DNA of 64,000 nt from Larix kaempferi (GCA_027924585.1 BSBM01000125.1:3291001-3355000); one strand, 5' to 3'. Positions 12,601 to 26,356 are shown, numbered from the stretch's first letter. The notes: generated by a model from the letters alone, not told the origin. A program made the numbers and translations.

Positions 12601-12794
12601 TACAAAGCTATTGTCTAGTTGCAGAAAATTCATTAATCTCTGAAGGTAAAAGATTTGGAATCTGAAGAGATCCAGGAAGACAATTGGAATCCTAAACCAG
12701 ATAGTCATAATTCTTTCACATTTTTTAGATCTAAAAAAATTAAAATTGAGTATAGTTTGAGTACGTTTAATGGTGAAGTATGTGTTTTTCTTTT

Positions 12795-12846
12795 ATAGTA
12801 AGATTTCAAAATTTTATTTCATAGTAAGATTTCAAAATTTTATTTC
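12795..12846. repeat. Perfect 26-bp tandem duplication
   Basis: Two identical adjacent units beginning ATAGTAAGATTTCAAAATT, 12795-12820 and 12821-12846. The second abuts the start of the 12846-13223 direct repeat, so it marks the junction of that duplication. Confidence 0.9.
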
Positions 12847-13223
12847 ATTAAATTCGTTGTTCTTGATGCAGATTTGTAGTAATAAAGCACTGCACTGGAA
12901 ATTTCTGGCGAAAATGTCTGGCAAAAATGCGGTGTGAAGCTTTGAAATGCATTAAAATTTCAGTCTTGATGAAGATTTGGAATCTCAAGAGAACTGTGGT
13001 GGAAAATTCTGGCAGAAAAGCAATCCAGATCAATTGAAATAGAGGAACAGAATGGGAAATGTAGGAAGCAATGGTGAGCTCTGCATATTAAACATTATGT
13101 CTTTCTTTCTTGATTAATTCATGTTTCAAACCTTCGGACGACTTTATCCATGGGCGGCCTCTCGCTAGCTAGCTCGCTGGTGCAAGCCAATGCAATTTCG
13201 GTCAGATTTGTGGCTTCTGCAAC
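12846..13223. repeat. Direct repeat copy 2 of kinase 3' end
   Basis: Second copy of 11796-12163. On the minus strand its right end still spells the last kinase residues (the IALACTSELASERP region), then homology stops at 13223. Only the extreme 3' end of the kinase was duplicated. Confidence 0.9.
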
Positions 13224-13371
13224 AGGCTATGCAGGTCCGAATTTTGAACAATTTCGTTTAAATTATGTGAAAGGAATACTTCGACTAAATTCTATGGAAA
13301 AAAAAGCTCGAAATAGCTTCTCTAGTTTCTAAATGAAGGAGTGGGTCCATTTATTTAACAATGATGGACGG

Positions 13372-13425
13372 TCGAGATGTGATATAAGAGATCAAGAGTC
13401 GAGATGTGATATAAGAGATCAAGAG
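13372..13425. repeat. Perfect 27-bp tandem repeat, two copies
   Basis: The unit begins TCGAGATGTGATATAAGAGA and occurs at 13372-13398 and 13399-13425 without a mismatch. Confidence 0.9.
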
Positions 13426-13635
13426 ACGAGATCATCTCCGCGTCGAAAAAGTGCACACTTGATAAAAGGGAAGGTGGTTGCGGAATACAAACCATCATCA
13501 CGCGTGTCCATTCTTAATACGTCCGCATGTGGAAAAACGGTATTGCAAACCGCTCAAAGGGTAATGTGGAACCACCCACCCTTTGCACGTGCGAAAAGAC
13601 CATTTCCAAAAGTTATTTATCAGGTTAAATAATGC

Positions 13636-14010
13636 ATCGTTTTTGTTATTACACATTAAATATAAATATTAAATAAATATTAATGTTAAACATTAAATAT
13701 TAAAATTAAACCTTATTGTTAATTTTAAATATTAAAATTAATATTCAACATCATTAGTATTTATCCTTAGATATTAAATACTAAACATTAAACATTATTT
13801 TTGAAGATTAAAATTTGATTTAAAAAAATATTTAACAACATTATTAATGTTTTTAATATTGTTAATTTTATTAATAATTATATTAATGATTATATTAATA
13901 ATGATATTAATATAAATATAAATATTAAACATTAATATGAACATAAATTTTATATTATTAATTTCATTAATATTGAACTATTAATTATAATTATTATTTA
14001 TATTTTCTAA
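13636..14010. repeat. Low-complexity (TAAATATTAA)-type tract
   Basis: Almost pure A/T with recurring TAAATATTAA, TTAATATTA and ATTAATAAT words. It is simple sequence rather than an element. Confidence 0.8.
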
Positions 14011-17000
14011 AAAATAATATCATAAGCGATTGAGTATTGACCTGAGCGATTGAGTATTGAGCGATTAGAGTATTCAGACATCCCAAATTTTAATACATAG
14101 TTATTATTGGTAGAGAATAATGTATGAAATAAGTAACCATTTATATTTTATAAATATATATTAAAATTTTTATTCAAATTAAATATATTAAAATTTTTAT
14201 TCAAAATTAATTTGATAGACTATTTTTTCATCAGTGAAGAGAGGATTTAACCATTTCCATGAAAAAAACTATTTAAAAACTTTTAACAAATTTGTTTTTC
14301 CAGTGAACGGTGGCTTTAAAAATTAAAAAATAAATGAATTTCAAATAATAATGAATGAGTTTTCATCATATTCATAAGATAAAGCATTGTAAATTTTGTG
14401 TAAATTCAAAATATCAATATTATTACAAACAAAATAGGAACGGACTTTATTGAAACATTATATATATAAGCTTTCTACAAATTCATAATGTCAATATTAT
14501 TAAAAGAAAAAAATAAAATGGTAAAACTTTTAATGAAGCTAAAACAACAAAAATAAAGAAATGGAATAATGATGGATTTTAAGGGGCAAGTTGGTTCAAC
14601 AGTTAGAGGTTACAGATTGACTTATGGATGCATGTGAAATATGTAAGTCGGTACCTTTTGTTTTTCAATTTTTTAAGTGATCTAACATACGAAATAATGA
14701 GAATTTCAGGCTATCCAACATTTAGATGTGAATTAAATGTATAATTAGGATCTTCTATTTGTTTTTTTCATCTTTCAAATGATAATAACATACAAAATAA
14801 TGACAAATTCTATCAGGACTTTGTATACATATTGAAAGCATAAGGAATCTAAATTGAATTCACGACTTTGTGGACATCTCGAAAAGATAACAACTCTGAA
14901 TTCATTTTAAGAGGATGACCATGCTGAGTCGGTGACACTGTAATACTGTGTACTGTCGGTAGAATGACTGGGCATTATTGAGAACCCTATCCATATCGAA
15001 ATGCCTTTGAATATCCATAGAAAACATATGGTTTTCGTTGATTTAGAAACGCTAACAGTTTCCAATTCTAGAGAAGAGTGGCATCGTTCCTCCTTCCCTA
15101 GTTTTTAAATTTAAAATAATAAAAAAATTATTGCTAGATTTATTAGAGTTAGTATTAATGGATAACATTATTCGCTCACTCCCAACAGCGACGGCGAAGC
15201 CATGGTCGCAAAGGCGCCAATGGATATACATCTACGGTGAAAATTGGAAGGCTTTTTCTTGGAGACGGTTGCAGATGAAAGCATTCAAACACTGGGTTTT
15301 CAATTCCGAGCAGAACGATATCTGAAGGTATGGATTTCATAACATTATGACATCGTTTTGGCATTGGAAAAACCTAATTTAATATGTGTATACGAAACTT
15401 GATTTACATTTCTCAATCCACAGACTTGGACTGGAAAATTGATTAATACATATTGCACATGCCTTTATCACTACTACTTCACCAATGAATAACCAGAATT
15501 AACTTTTATAATCAAAAGCAACCAAATAGTAAAATATCGCATCATTCAAAACTGAGAATATTTGGTATACAGATTGTTGTACATAAAATCTTAGACGCCC
15601 AAACGAGAGGTAACAAACATAAACATTACAAGCAGAGGTTAGCAGAGAGATTAAGGTGGCGACTTTAACAAAGACCATACACAGATTGGTTAACTGCAGT
15701 ATGACTACCTGAGCCGACCCATATTAGCTGAGTTCATAATCGATGGGGTTAGAGAGAGAACAAAAAAACTGTTTTATCCATGGTTAAAAAAATTACCCAA
15801 TATCCCAAGCTGGAAACCTTCAAACTTGGGGAGAATGAAATTACATATAATAAGGAACGCGATGGGATGTTAGAAATCAAAGACTGTTTTTTTTCAGTAC
15901 AGCTGCGGGATCATTGTCGCAGCCTAAAAACATATCGTTGGAAACTCGCTAGAATGCAACGACGCGTTGCCAGGAGCAGGTCGGGAGAAGCATAGCCTTC
16001 CACGTGGCACGATTCCATTGACTCTATGAGCGAGGAATCTTGCTGATGTGGAAGTAATGCTTCTCCATGGTGAACGCCTACAGCGTAATAAACGTAAATT
16101 AAAAAGAAAAATCCATTTTCTTTATGATAAAAAATCTGAATTCCATAGTTCTGACTTTTTGAAAAAATTAATTAATTATTTTGATTGGTTCGACACTATC
16201 AAAATTCTAAATCCACATTCATTCCCACAGTAAAAATATGATAGAAGAAAACTTATTTATTTTCTAGTCTGGAATAATATTTATTTATTTTCTAATCCAT
16301 AATACTGTCCAAATCTGACACCGTAAGAGAAGTTTATTCATACTGTTGCGACACAAACCACCGTCTAGAAATTAATTGGGAAACATTCAAGTTCACTGTA
16401 GAAAAGTGAATGGAATGTTAATACAAAGATGTGAACAATATGCACGTAATAAATAATATTGTATATTAAAATATCTTAACTCATGTAATATTTGTAGTCT
16501 AATTCTATATTATTTATTGAGATGATGATTAAATTTACTTAGATCAATTTTGATTTATCAAAATTTTAACCAGAAAAACGAAAATTATTTGATTTACTGT
16601 AAAATTTTATTTTTATATTTGAAAAGTTAAAAAAAAACTTTTTAAATATAAGAAAAAATTATACCCTAACTTACATAACATTTATTATATCACACACAAT
16701 ATTTATATTCCAACCATATAAGATTTATTATATCTTAATTTATATAGCATTTATTAAATTGTCATTGTTTAGAGATAGAGAGACCACTACCTCCTCATCC
16801 TTAACAAGCTAATTACATTTCACATATTTCATTATAATAATTTTTCTCATACGGAGTAGAAGAGATATTGACATGGAATTGTTTAACAATAACACTATTT
16901 TGACTTTTTGGTTGTTTTGAAAATGGTTAATCATAACTATCCATTGTTTAGAATTCATTGTTGATCATGGAAATAGATTTAGTGCTAACAAAAACCCTAT

Positions 17001-17578
17001 GGCAATCGAATTATATAATTTTAGCACCTTATATTTAAGATTTAGGGATTTTAGAAAAAAATGATTGGAAAATGAACTCGAAAAAAAAAAGTAAAATTGT
17101 CAAATCTTTATACTATAACCATTTGGCATTAAACATGTTCTACTCCAACCCCAAGGTTGGAATTTCAAAACCAATTTACCAACTAATTTACTTTTTTTTT
17201 ACAAAAGGAAATCAATTCACCAACTAAATTGATTATTTAAAGGTTTTCATATATAAGTAATTTTGATGGTCAAATTACTTTTCATATCAAAGCAAGAACA
17301 TGCTCACAAATACATGCTCGCAAGATAAAGGTTTCTTGGTTCTAGGGTTTGTGGACTTGTTGGATTGTTGGATTCTTTGATGGCCACTAGGGGATAGTAT
17401 TGGGACTCCTCGTTTTTCAGAGATGGAAAGAAGCTCGTTTATTTATGAGTTAGATTTTTTATTGGATCCTCTATGAGGGTTAGACGAGCTTGTTTTTCAA
17501 GCTGCCTAGATAGATTTATGAGCTCTCTTCTCAGGACATAGTTCTGACAAGATTCTTTAAGGTTTATCATCACTCGAG

Positions 17579-18880
17579 TGTAACACCCCCTGGCCCATGT
17601 TAGAGTTGATATTGTATTTTGAACAATTTGCTATGAAGTATGTACATAGCGAGATATTATATTTTAATAAAGATACCAGCTGGCTGCATGAGGAGTGATA
17701 CGCTGAAGAGGGGATCCAGACATTAACCAAGGGTTGTGAGGGGGTAAGGTAGACTTATGTACCTTGTTCCCTAAAATTTTGTCCTTTAAACCTTATGATA
17801 AACCCAAAACCCAGATTTCTAACCATACTCTTAATGGGGGATTATTTTTAATGTTAATTATTATTCAATGATGAATATTAGGAGGCTAATCGTAATTATG
17901 CATGGAGGATGTGTTCCTTTGGGAAAGTCACGTAGGATCCCAGAGGGGAAACGAGGTTTCCTTGGTGATCCAGGCGGACATGGGGGCAGGCTGATGCTAC
18001 CCACGACCTGTGTGGTGGGACACAGTCGGGGGGGGAGAGTGCACGGGGGAAGGAGGAAAGCAGAGAGCCTGTGTAGTTAGTCTAGGAAATGCACGCAGAA
18101 AACACAGGAGAATTGGAAAGATACCTCTGGTTAATGTATGGATATCGGGTCGGGGGTGAACTTGGGAGCTGAAATAGTATAGGATGGACAAGTTCTAAGG
18201 TTAGGTGGAGCGTGGCTCACATGCATCCAGTTGCCACATTCATGTGAATTTCCAAATAAGTATGTGTGTATGGATTATGATATTCATGTGTTTAATTATG
18301 TTTAATATGTTCAATTTGTGGAATGAATGTATAATTAAATGTAAGCCATGAATTGTTATGTTAATCCTGTTAAAAGGTTGTTTTACGTTGTTGCCCTGAA
18401 GATGTTGATGTTTGTGATGTTATTTGCAATGGAACCATATTTCTTGTTGGATAACTTAATTGTATTTCATGTTGAATGCCTGTAATGGTTTTTCTCTATT
18501 GAAATAATTCATGGTATCTCTCTATTGAAATAATGGTCTATTCAGCTTTGTGTCTTTTCAATGTTTGCCTATAGATTATCCTTCACCCTGATATGGGATT
18601 GTTAGTCTTCATCGAGAATTAGGAAAGATAGCATTAAACACTGATATGTTTCTGGGTGCGGACTGCCTGTGTTTTGAATTATGTTTTTGGGCAATGCGTA
18701 AAGGAAATTGTTTTAATTGCATGGGTTTACATTGTAGATATGTATATGTGTAATGTGGATGTGCCTATTTCAAGGTAAACAAGTCTTATGAAGCTGATAT
18801 AAGACGTAATAAAGAAATTTTTTATTTTTATAGTTTTATTCTTTGTAAATTGTGTGTATGTGTAACAAGGGTACATTACA
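17579..18880. mobile_element. Solo LTR, 1302 bp, target duplication TCGAG
   Basis: It begins TGTAACACCCCC and ends GGGTACATTACA, near-complementary ends with the TG...CA signature typical of gypsy-type LTRs. TCGAG lies immediately on both sides (17574-17578 and 18881-18885). No gag or pol is attached. Orientation cannot be fixed from the ends alone. Confidence 0.85.
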
Positions 18881-18885
18881 TCGAG

Positions 18886-19342
18886 ACTGTTCTATGGAGC
18901 ATAACGTAAGTGTTATTAATTTTTTTTTGTCTGGATGGTCTCATTATGGTCCTTTCTTCTGATGAGGGATGTTCGAGGATAAACTACTCGCACATGAGTG
19001 CTCTGCATTTTTTGTTATTCTCATTGGATAAGCTACCCACTTTTCTTGTGTTGGAAGGACTTTCCACTACCAAAGTGAGCACTAGGAACCCTAATGATGT
19101 TTCCACTAGTTCTCAGATTTCACAGAGCATTGTAGTAAACAAGGTGATTAGTCTAGAGGAAACTTGTCCGGTTGACACTTCTGTCAATGTATTTTAATGA
19201 TTATCGTTGGAAGAGCGCCAAGTAGTAGTCAAGCGGTATAATTTACAGTCTTCCTTCTAGGACCCTTCCAATCCTATGCCTTTGGAAAGTGTTAAGGTTT
19301 CTCAAAGAGTAGGTGGTAGGAGGAGACAAGGAACTGGATGGC
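18886..19342 (+). pseudogene. LINE 5' (ORF1-side) remnant
   Basis: Open stretches such as 18910-19197 (ending ETCPVDTSVNVF) and a short basic segment RVGGRRRQGTGW just before element A sit in the position of LINE ORF1. No zinc knuckle or DUF4283 core is visible. The assignment rests mainly on location upstream of the endonuclease once element A is removed. Confidence 0.4.
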
Positions 19343-20038
19343 TGATAGCAACATTTAGTGTAGGGTTGTGTCTACTCTACTTTGCTATCTTACTAAGAAG
19401 TGGTGAGCTTCTATGTCAACAGATGAAAATATTATTACAAGTTATCACTAATATCTACATTCATTCATTAATTAAGATAAGCAAACTTAAGATCTAAAGC
19501 CATTTAAAAGTCTAAATCACACAAGATAAGAAACATTTAAACATTCAAATGGTAGAAACTTGAATCAATTCATATTAGAACAATGAAGAACTACATCCCT
19601 ACCATGGACCTTGGTGTGAATCCCTCCTCCATTTCCATGAGCTTTCCTTCCTTCACCCTTGCTTTTGAAGAATTTGAGCTCTTCTTCCTCCTTCAGAATC
19701 TCCTCAACATGCCTTTGCTTTTCTGATCTCCCTCTACCATGCTTCCCATGCCTTTCTTATGTAGCATTGAGAAATGGGCCTTCAAACCTTTCTTTTCCAT
19801 GTGGGATTGCTCATTTTCTTTATTTTAGATTATTTTCAACTGAAAACCCACTTTTCAATAGTTTTTAGGATTTTTGCACCACTTAGGATGATTTTAAGCA
19901 CAATTAATGCATTTTAATGCATTTCTCATAGAGGATTCATCTCTGAATGAACTTGTGTCATGTCTTCCTGCTGCAGGTGCATGGTAAACATATTCCTCTT
20001 CTGTCACATGACTAGGAGTGTTAATTTGATTGTTAACA
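19343..20038 (-). repeat. Element A 3' LTR
   Basis: 696 bp, matching 38415-39099 over its whole length with roughly a few percent substitutions by eye and small indels near the AATTAATGCATTT segment. Short ORFs that appear in both copies are LTR sequence, not genes. Confidence 0.9.
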
Positions 20039-20050
20039 GATGCCCCCTAA
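20039..20050 (-). promoter_or_regulatory. Polypurine tract of element A
   Basis: The minus strand reads TTAGGGGGCATC directly before the LTR start TGTTAACAA. This is the primer site for second-strand synthesis in LTR elements and fixes the element on the minus strand. Confidence 0.7.
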
Positions 20051-22118
20051 TGTGTGAGGTACGAAGCAGAGCTAAGGGACGAAATACATTACTGAAATTT
20101 ATACTCGGTATACTGATACTCTTTATCATTCAAAGCAAGGATAAGGGAAGGAAATCTCACAGGCACAGGATTGAGGATCACACCTACAAAACATAGCAAT
20201 TTCTCAAATATATAATATCTTCCTGAGGCGAGCATACCCATGCTCAGCAGTAAACAAGCATGGTCATGAACAATACATAATGGACCCATGTCACAAGCAA
20301 GTTTTTATGAAATGTAAACATGCACTTTGATGAGTGCGAGAACAAAGTCTTTATTGAACTTTTGACATGGTAGTCTAATATTGCGCAGCTCGAGCAGTGT
20401 ATCGATGAGTGATACAACTGTTTTCTCCAAGGTCTTCAATACAAACCAACGATAGTACGAGTTTATATCATGCGAATAGGTGATCTAATGTCGAGCATAA
20501 TAAAACACCATCTGATTACCAGTCATTGATGTATACCACTAACAAATGCAAAGAGATCTACCGATAATGATGATGGCCTCTAATGTACTGAGTACAAACT
20601 AGCAAGTGTGAATAGATGTTATGAAGTCGAACACTTGTAGAATCAAACAATCATGGGTCATTGATGTATACCCACTGTCATTTGCGAGGAAAATTGCCAC
20701 TAATGACTGCAAGATCCAAGGTACTCTTAGGTTTCTAGATCCATATCCTAGATGATGGTTTGATGTCGATAGGAATGGATCCATAGGAAGGAGGGCATTA
20801 ATGCATCCCACATCAACCAATACGAAACAAAGATTAATAGTCTGATATAATTTAGTAGAAATGCAAGAGCCAACACTATATACTGACACAAGGAAGGCCA
20901 ACATGATTGGTCAGGAATATTTGAGGAATGGCCGACACGATTTGGACTTCCCTTGAACACATAACACGATGCAGAATGGACACTTGGCAACATAGGACTT
21001 TGAGTAACAGACCTTAATGAAATCCGCTAATGCCATATGCATTAACGAAAGCTCCATTGGTGACGGGAAGGATAACCCATCGGTGGAGATCTGTTCAAAA
21101 TACAGGTACAGTTTCCTAAGGCAAATGTAGATGGTGTATTGACGGCGAATACCAAATTATGTGTCGTGTTCAAGGGCGACAAGGACTGACTGTTGTCGTT
21201 TTCTTTAAAGTTTATAATATGAAGTGATTCAAGTCTCTCCCTTTTTGGGATTTTTTTGTTTTCCATTTTTTTTAACCTTTTTCATTTATTAGCTTGAAAA
21301 AAGAATAAAGCATGCTATGATACATTAGAGGAAATGAGTGTCTCAAGGGCATGCGCCAAAATATCATGGGCATGGGTTAGGCCAAGGCAAAGATGTGTAT
21401 TGCAAACATGGGCTGAGTTAGTTATGTACACTCTTACAAATGTTTCCTCCATGGGTATGGGTCAAATATACAAAAGAAATGGTTTATAGGCATCTTGTAA
21501 CAAAAAGTGACTGCAAAGGCAAATAAGCAACATAAGCAATAAGCAACGAAGCAGTTTACACGGATGTTCAAGTGGATATTTTAACACAAGCTTATGTAAA
21601 ATGACAAAAATTGGGATCCCATCAGGATATGGTCAGAAATGTATGAAAGAGAGATATGTGGTCTCAAACTCCAAGTCATGATGGGACTAATAGGGATCCC
21701 GGGCCTATAAGAATAACTCAGCATGGGCACCAAAATGGCAATGGGGTGCTGACTAGGGTGTTCCATGTTCGGTAGGCTCTTTTGTCGGAATGGTGAAAAA
21801 TACATATATGAAGGGCTGGCCCACCAGTTTCCAACAGGTTCGACCCTATGGTAAGTTTGGGTTGCAAAAGGTTCAAATGCATCTTCACAAAGGGATGGCC
21901 TAAACCTATATGCAAGTTTCCAAATATACCAGATAAGATCGAGGAACATGCAGATCATGCTCCTATACTTGGGTAGATTTATATCAAGTATGCTCCCAGT
22001 GGCCCCACAAAATATGTCCTTAGGTGGGTACAACAAAAATGTTTACAACTTCAGGGATATCTTCATTTGATGATAAAATGAAATCCAAGAAGTCATGTGA
22101 GCTGGGAGATCTCACATC
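20051..22118. other. Element A 3' region, no domain recognised
   Basis: This is where reverse transcriptase and integrase would normally lie. I find no YVDD/FADD, no integrase zinc-finger or DDE-type motif, and no long frame. The largest minus-strand frame (21581-22036) matches nothing I recognise. Confidence 0.5.
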
Positions 22119-22706
22119 CTAAATGGGCCAAGTAACCAGATCATATTCCTCCATCAAGGGAATATTTTGATCCGAATCTGCCGAAGTGATTTGAGTAGCT
22201 TGGTTTGAAACTTCTAGGATAGATAGGGGTGATCCAAATGCTTGCCAACAATTAAATGACATTACACAAGCTGAGGTCCTTTCATCTACTTTGGTTAGAC
22301 AGATGTTCTTACCATGAGTCGTTACTTTATTCTGAAAAGCAACTTCAGAAGGGATCCTACATATTGAATGGTTTATGTCTAATGTGATCAAAGTCTAATC
22401 GGATGGATCAACAATAACAATGGTAGATAATAGTTCCTTTCTTTGCGCAGAATGACATTGCAATACCTCCAAGGCCGACATGGCACATGGTACTTGAGCT
22501 AGGTCCTCAAGAACGTTACCGTTCAGAGCAACTCGCATGTTAGGATTATGCATTGTTCTATGTAGAACACCTTTGAGGGGGTATGGTACTAAGTCTATGG
22601 CTAGTTTCTCAATGTAGAGATAACCACTTGGTCTCAATGTAGAGATAACCACTTGGTTGTGATTCCGATTGATCCGATGTACTAGGAGAGATATTATAAG
22701 AATCAA
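22119..22706 (-). pseudogene. Element A protease-like domain
   Basis: A single minus-strand frame with one in-frame TAG (after VIVDPSD) reads LAQVPCAMSALEVLQ, then ITLDINHSICRIPSEVAFQ, then VDERTSACVMSFNCWQAFGS. The order (upstream linker, beta-strand segment, D-x-G-A-like turn) matches the protease-like part of plant gag-protease elements, whose usual turn is VDEGAS. Here DERT replaces DEGA, so a catalytic turn is not preserved. Family attribution is from memory. Confidence 0.55.
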
Positions 22707-23180
22707 TTCTTGTCTGAATGCTCATATTAGGATCACACATGAAGACATTGGCATTAGGATCATTGCCCCCTTGCGGGGGAGTTGGCTAGTTTCCCCCTGG
22801 AAGAGGTATCGGTGTCAAAATAGTGGGTTGTTGTTGCCCACGGTATTGAAGCACAGTTGGTGCATCTCCCTTCCCAGAGTTAGCATTTTGCTTACTCTTG
22901 TACTTCTTCTTCTTTCCTCTCAGGTCTATGGATGAGACTATGAGGATGTTAGATGTGTTGGAAGGATTAGCAGGTTCCTGCATTTCCTGGACAGCTGTGG
23001 GTTGCGAATTCTCAATAGAAACTTGTCCCAAATGTAGGGTAATCTGTTCAAGTTCATGTGGCAGCCTAGCTGGATCAAACGCAGGTTTTGCAGGTTGGTT
23101 CCAAAAATATTGGCTACTTTCTAGAACCTGACCACTCCGTGGCGGAGTGGGGTTAATGGTTGGATTGCCCCCTTGCGGGG
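22707..23180 (-). pseudogene. Element A gag, C-terminal part
   Basis: The minus-strand frame reads PAFDPARLPHELEQITLHLG, then VSIENSQPTAVQEMQEPA, a basic cluster RGKKKKYKSK (nuclear-localisation-like), and a second proline/glycine segment ending PLPGGN. It follows directly on the gag repeats at 33.3-34 kb once element B is removed. The sequence 22815-23180 recurs at 32016-32381. Confidence 0.6.
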
Positions 23181-24081
23181 TGTTACACCTAAAATCTTCC
23201 CATCATGAGATTCAGTGTATACACCCTTGGAGTTACCTTGATTGAGTGATTAACCTGGAAATATTTGTACCCATTTGTACTAGGTTTTGAGAGGTCGTCG
23301 CAGGTTGCACTCATGCAGCATGCGACGTCGCAGCTTGCTCTATTGCAGGGTGCACTGATGTCAGTTAATGGAAAAAAATATCTCTTTGAGCCCCTTCTCG
23401 AAGCTTGCTGATTTGGGACCCTATCCCTGACCTCTTGGGGGAGTTGGCACTCGATTCTTATCACCTTGGAAAGATCCCTTAAGCCTCTCCTATCATATCT
23501 TAGCCTATCATATCCATACCCTATCCACTTAGTCCTATTTAAATGAAGCTCACTCCCATCCCAAGGGAGGAAGTCTATGGTACTCTTATGTTGGTGAAAT
23601 CAAGCTCAATATATCTAATACTCTAGCTTGGGGAACATCCACTTCTCTCTAGGAGATTTGGCATGGCTTGTCGGAAGGAGCTTGCAACGTTAAGGCAATG
23701 GTTGTAACCTTCTTTTCTATTGTACTTCTCCACTCTTTAATACAGTTAATATAATTGCTTTCCATAAATGTTGTCTCATTGATGATGTTTAGAGCTTTGC
23801 TCCTTAACTGTTAGCTTAGATCTATCATATGAGATATATGCTTTCACTTCTCGTGGTCTGTCACATGTTCAACAGGGTTTAGCTACTTGCAATCTGGCAG
23901 CGCTGGAGCATTGGATCAACGAAGGAAAAAGGGATCTACAAATCTAAGGTAAATTATCTACTCTTACGTTTGTACTTCTATATGATCTAGGAAAGTATTT
24001 TATGTTCTGTCCTATTTGTTCTAGACTTACGTTAAGCTAGGGAGATCAGGCCTTGAGTTTGCTCTCGGTAGATTGTCCGCA
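23181..24081 (+). repeat. Element B 5' LTR
   Basis: 901 bp, equal in length to the copy at 32382-33282 (constant offset of 9201). The first ~118 bp are identical in the two copies; beyond about 23299 they differ at roughly 5% of positions by my count. Confidence 0.85.
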
Positions 24082-26356
24082 AAAAAATCTGGAGACCATA
24101 CTGGGGAATACATTTTGTTCTGTAGTTATCAATCTGGGAGTCATTTTCAGTTGATTGCTTGACACAAGCTTTTTATTTGTCATTTTCTTCTTGAGTTGGT
24201 TTCACTATCAGATTTCACTTTGAAGAGTCTGATTACCTTCCTCTGAGTTGTACTTTTCATTTTAAAACTAGTTCATTGCTCATTACTTGGAGATTTGGCT
24301 CATTTTTGAACTTGGATCTCGCCTGTCGCACTTGGTTAGTATACATAGAGCGACACTATGTCATTTTTTATCTCTGTTCTTTTCTTGTTAGTCAGTCGTC
24401 GCAACCCTTCCATTGGTATTATGTGACATCGTCGCACTTCTCACATTGCTGAACTGCAACGTCACACTGTGTACAAGCACAGAGTGCGCCGATCTGCCAT
24501 TTTTTCCATACAGGCACCCCTTCTCCATTTCTGATTTGAATTTTGGTTTGTGTGCAGACTCCTCTACACTGTACCTTCCAGGCAGAGACCCTTTTGTCCA
24601 GCAGTGTTTTGTTTGGCTTATTTGTATTGGTTTTTGGGTCTTTTGAGATTTGGATTCATGTTTGGCCCCTTGAGTCAAAACTAGTGTTTTGCTTACATGT
24701 TTAAGCGAAATGGGTTCTATTTTTGAAAAAAAAATTCCCCCTCATGGCCGGGGGGCCATGAATCGTGCATCCTTTAGTCATTTTGACCCATCTCAAGGTT
24801 TTGAGATCATTTTTTTGGTTTGGCATGATTGGCTTGTTTTAAAGACTTGATGAGTGTGGGATATCCATGTCTTTTTTAGCCTTTTTTTATCCTGGGTTAT
24901 GCATCTTGTTTCCTTTACATGCTAAGCTATCTGATGATTATTGGGAAGATTGATTCTTTGTCTCCACTTTAGTTCAAAGAAAAGCTTGATTTTGTCACTT
25001 TTTTGCTATATTCACAAATTTGGAAAACGTAAATATTCTTCTTACTTTATTGTGATCATTTGATATTCTTGGTCTTACCATCATAAGAAGAAGAAAGGCT
25101 TGTTTCAGATTTGTGTGTATTTGAGTTAGATAAGATTGTTAAGTGCTTATCTTTGTCTTGCATTTGATTGGAAAAGTTTGTGGAATCATTCTTTCCGTAA
25201 CTTAGATGTGTCTTTTTCAAGTGTAAAAAAGATAGGAAATGAGTTTAAATTCTTGCATTTGGTAGATTTTGAGCCTTTCTTAAATGTCTTTGAGTTGTTT
25301 GGGTGCTTGCCATTTTTCTTTGAGAATTTCTGAATGATTAGAGTGCTGTAGATATTCTCTCACTTTCTGTATATAGATATGAAAAGCATTTAGTTATCGA
25401 ATTCCATTTTTGATACATGCATGTGAAAATTGAAAGTGCTTCATTATTTTGTCTCATACATTGTTAAGATTTGTTGCAACTTTCGTTTTCTTTGTGCTTT
25501 TTAGCTGATTTTTGTAGAAAGTTAGAGTTATTGAACTCTAGGAAGGAATTATTCTTTTTGCTACTACTTAAGTATTTTTGGTTTGAAAGAAAGAAAAATC
25601 TCTCCTTACCTTAAGTAGTTTTCATTGAAAAGGAAAGCAAAATGTGCATTATCATGTAGTTGAGGATTGCATTATGTTTAAATTTATGTACTCACCTCGT
25701 GCATCCACCTAACCGTACAAGATAAAATTAACGCTAGCTTAGGTTAAAATCATTTAGTAACTGTGTGTAAGTTAGAGACGTGTTTCAGCGTCGTTAAGCG
25801 TGGCAGCTATCGTTATTTGCCAGCATTGTATTCTAGGGGTATTGTAGTCTTCCACGTACTTATCGGTATATTGAGCTCCTTCACGTACCCACCAAGTACC
25901 ATAATCCGTACTTGGCGTATATCAAAGGGTGTATCACGTACTCGATATTATATCGGAAGGTCTCTTGCCGAACGGTTGTACATTAGACAAAAACACTACG
26001 AATTTGAGCTCCCACATGCCTTGCGTATATCGGGAAACACCCTTAGGATTCTTGAAACCAACTGAGTTAACCATTTGGCCATCTTGGAAAAGCAATACAC
26101 CGAGAACAACACTCGGGGAGACTAGCACGCATGTACTGTCCAGGTAATCGGGTATGCAGGCAAGGGTACGGTCCCAATCCTCCTTGTCGCGTCATATTGT
26201 TGGACCCTGCAGTATATAGCGGTTTGCGATGCCTTGATAATCCTGTGAGGTTCCAGACTTTGAATCCACTCCTATTCACACATTTTGCTTGTTGCTTTTA
26301 GACTTGAGTAGTGTTTGATTTGTGTGGTACTTTAGAGACTCTTAGGAAGCTTAGAT
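24082..26356. other. Element B leader
   Basis: TGGAGACCATACTGGGG at about 24090 is a possible primer binding site 7-8 bases after the LTR; the matching tRNA was not identified. The remaining ~2.2 kb has no long frame and no repeat structure that I see. Confidence 0.5.

Larger units (their letters stand above)
13224..17281. other. AT-rich non-coding DNA
   Basis: No supported gene. The frame at 13333-13632 runs through a tandem repeat and is not credible. The stretch 15900-16050 is less AT-rich but shows no recognisable protein or RNA motif. Confidence 0.55.

Noticed and set aside
13333-13632. 99-codon frame with a repeated RSRCDIRDQE segment
   Set aside because: The repeat is just the 27-bp tandem duplication, and nothing upstream or downstream supports a gene.
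22786-23131. Plus-strand frame repeated identically at 32099-32332
   Set aside because: The repetition reflects the copied gag segment; the coding sense is the minus strand.
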